A stretch of 34,510 bases of DNA, taken from the NCBI GenBank assembly GCA_900163555.1, contig FUHX01000032.1, positions 1-34,510 on the forward strand. Reading direction: 5' to 3'. The notes beneath the pieces are model-generated. The model was not told the DNA's origin. It worked only from the letters and a program-made list of their open reading frames with translations, and searched no databases. The DNA comes from Actinomycetales bacterium JB111. Lineage in GTDB: Bacteria; Actinomycetota; Actinomycetes; Actinomycetales; Actinomycetaceae. The number at the start of each line of letters is the position of its first letter. The stretch's first letter is position 1. The translations under genes and the position numbers were made by a program. Below, in pieces: positions 33,555-34,510 of the stretch.

Positions 33555-33729
33555 TCGAGCGGGCGAAGCGCCCCGGTGCGACCGCCACGGCTCGGGCGCG
33601 GCCGGGACACAGGTGCCCCCCGGGAAGGACTGCCCTCCCCCGGGGCCGCGCTGGTCCGCCGAGGGTGACGCGCGCCATGCTCGAGGTCTCTCACCCGCTT
33701 CAGGACGTCACCACTCCCAGGAGGACACG

Positions 33730-34510
33730 ATGAGGACGCAGCTGATCCGGGCCGTCACGCTCGCGGCCGCCGCCCTTCTCGCGCTCGGGGCGTGCTCGGA
33801 CAACGACCCGGTCGTCGGGGGACCCGGGCAGACGGGACCCGGGCAGACGGAGACCGACGAACCTGGCGGCGGGTCGCCGTCGGGGGGACCCCGCGAGATC
33901 GTGGAGGTCGGCGAGGCGATCGCGTACTGGAGCCAGTCGGACGGGTCGGAGGCCGTGCCCGACGTCGAGGCGATCCTCACGACCTCCGAGGGCCTCGACG
34001 AATGGCTCGACTCCCTGCCCGCAGACACCGGGATGCGCGAGTCCTTCGAGGTGGTGGACACCGACGTCGAGGCGAACGTCTACGCGGTCATGCAGTACCC
34101 CGAGTGCGGGAACACCGTCTACCCCGTGACCGACGGCACCGGTGCCATCGCCGAGGAGGAGGTCGTCGTCGAGGACATCGCGTGCGAGTGGGCGCCCGAG
34201 CGCGTCATCATGTTCGAGATCCCGCGCGCGGACCTCGGCGACGTCGAGGACGCCGACATCCGTCGCGACGACACGATGATCGAGCTCACGGGCGACGGCC
34301 CGGACGACCCCGGCGGCGACGGGACAGGCTCGGGCGGCTCGGGACACACGGACGGCCCGGGCGGCTCCACCTCGCTGAGCGACGTCGGCGACCAGGTGGC
34401 CGGATGGGTGCAGGACGCCGGCACCGACGTCTCCGGGGTCGATCGTCACGGCCTCGCCACCTCGCAGGAGGAACTCGATCAGTGGTTGGCCGCGCAGCCG
34501 GCCGATCTCG
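33730..34510 (+). CDS. Lipoprotein with duplicated domain, 3' end missing
   Basis: The gene runs off the right edge after 260 codons. The ATG has a strong AGGAGG five bases upstream. The first 21 residues are a lipoprotein signal peptide with lipobox LGAC, so C22 would be lipidated and the protein held on the outer face of the membrane. A Gly/Pro/Thr linker with two GPGQT copies follows, then a domain from about residue 58 to 192, a second Gly/Ser/Asp linker, and from about 216 a repeat of the first domain: [15 protein letters not shown] in copy 1 and [16 protein letters not shown] in copy 2. Two cysteines in copy 1 (PECGNTV and IACEWAP) may form a disulfide. No family was recognised. Confidence 0.85.
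   Translation, partial: MRTQLIRAVTLAAAALLALGACSDNDPVVGGPGQTGPGQTETDEPGGGSPSGGPREIVEVGEAIAYWSQSDGSEAVPDVEAILTTSEGLDEWLDSLPADTGMRESFEVVDTDVEANVYAVMQYPECGNTVYPVTDGTGAIAEEEVVVEDIACEWAPERVIMFEIPRADLGDVEDADIRRDDTMIELTGDGPDDPGGDGTGSGGSGHTDGPGGSTSLSDVGDQVAGWVQDAGTDVSGVDRHGLATSQEELDQWLAAQPADL

Noticed and set aside
33494-33560. Possible T-box riboswitch upstream of thrS
   Set aside because: The leader is only about 49 nt and lacks a specifier loop, the conserved T-box sequence and an antiterminator.
33600-33655. G/C-rich imperfect inverted repeat between thrS and the lipoprotein gene
   Set aside because: The pairing has several mismatches, and both flanking genes point away, so no terminator is expected there.

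Overview
The window reads as chromosomal DNA of a high-GC Gram-positive bacterium (Actinomycetota, probably Micrococcales; the genus cannot be fixed from sequence alone). The evidence is the very high G+C, many GTG starts, dense ATGA/GTGA gene overlaps, TANNNT-type -10 elements with poor -35 elements, and two gene orders well known from actinobacteria: thrS-HIT-pgsA-acyltransferase-pimA-Nudix and ruvC-ruvA-ruvB-yajC-secD-secF-apt-rel. No tRNA, rRNA, CRISPR array, transposase or integrase was seen. No stretch longer than about 230 bp lacks a gene.

Layout from left to right. 1-3413 (minus): hisS followed by two tandem dynamin-like GTPase genes, the leftmost cut by the window edge. 3540-4292 (minus): a metallo-beta-lactamase-fold hydrolase, divergent from 4455-6542 (plus), a DUF349 coiled-coil protein with a Pro/Ala-rich N-terminus and a strong hairpin terminator. 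6626-7282 (plus): a small orphan gene vaguely like AbiEi antitoxins. 7304-16298 (minus): rel, apt, secF, secD, yajC, ruvB, ruvA, ruvC, covering stringent response, purine salvage, Sec accessory translocation and Holliday-junction processing. A near-perfect actinobacterial LexA/SOS box lies at the ruvC/ruvA boundary.

16357-25347 is an accessory catabolic block between ruvC and yebC. On the minus strand an SDR dehydrogenase is followed by an MHS-type MFS transporter, a NIPSNAP protein and three different FAD-dependent flavoproteins of the fumarate reductase/ketosteroid dehydrogenase superfamily; the last five genes are chained by four-base ATGA overlaps. A divergent IclR regulator (23736-24536) probably controls it, and a TauE/SafE-type permease follows yebC. 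The set looks like uptake and stepwise oxidation of an organic acid or alicyclic compound, but the substrate cannot be read from sequence. This is the best candidate for an undescribed system.

25378-33493 (minus) returns to core genes: yebC, then Nudix, PrsW-like protease, pimA-like mannosyltransferase, PIM acyltransferase, PI(P) synthase, HIT protein and thrS (listed in reverse of transcription). The thrS-to-Nudix genes overlap or nearly touch, so they are probably one operon coupling threonyl-tRNA synthesis with the first steps of phosphatidylinositol mannoside formation. At the right edge (33730-34510, plus) is the start of a lipoprotein with an internally duplicated domain, cut by the window end.
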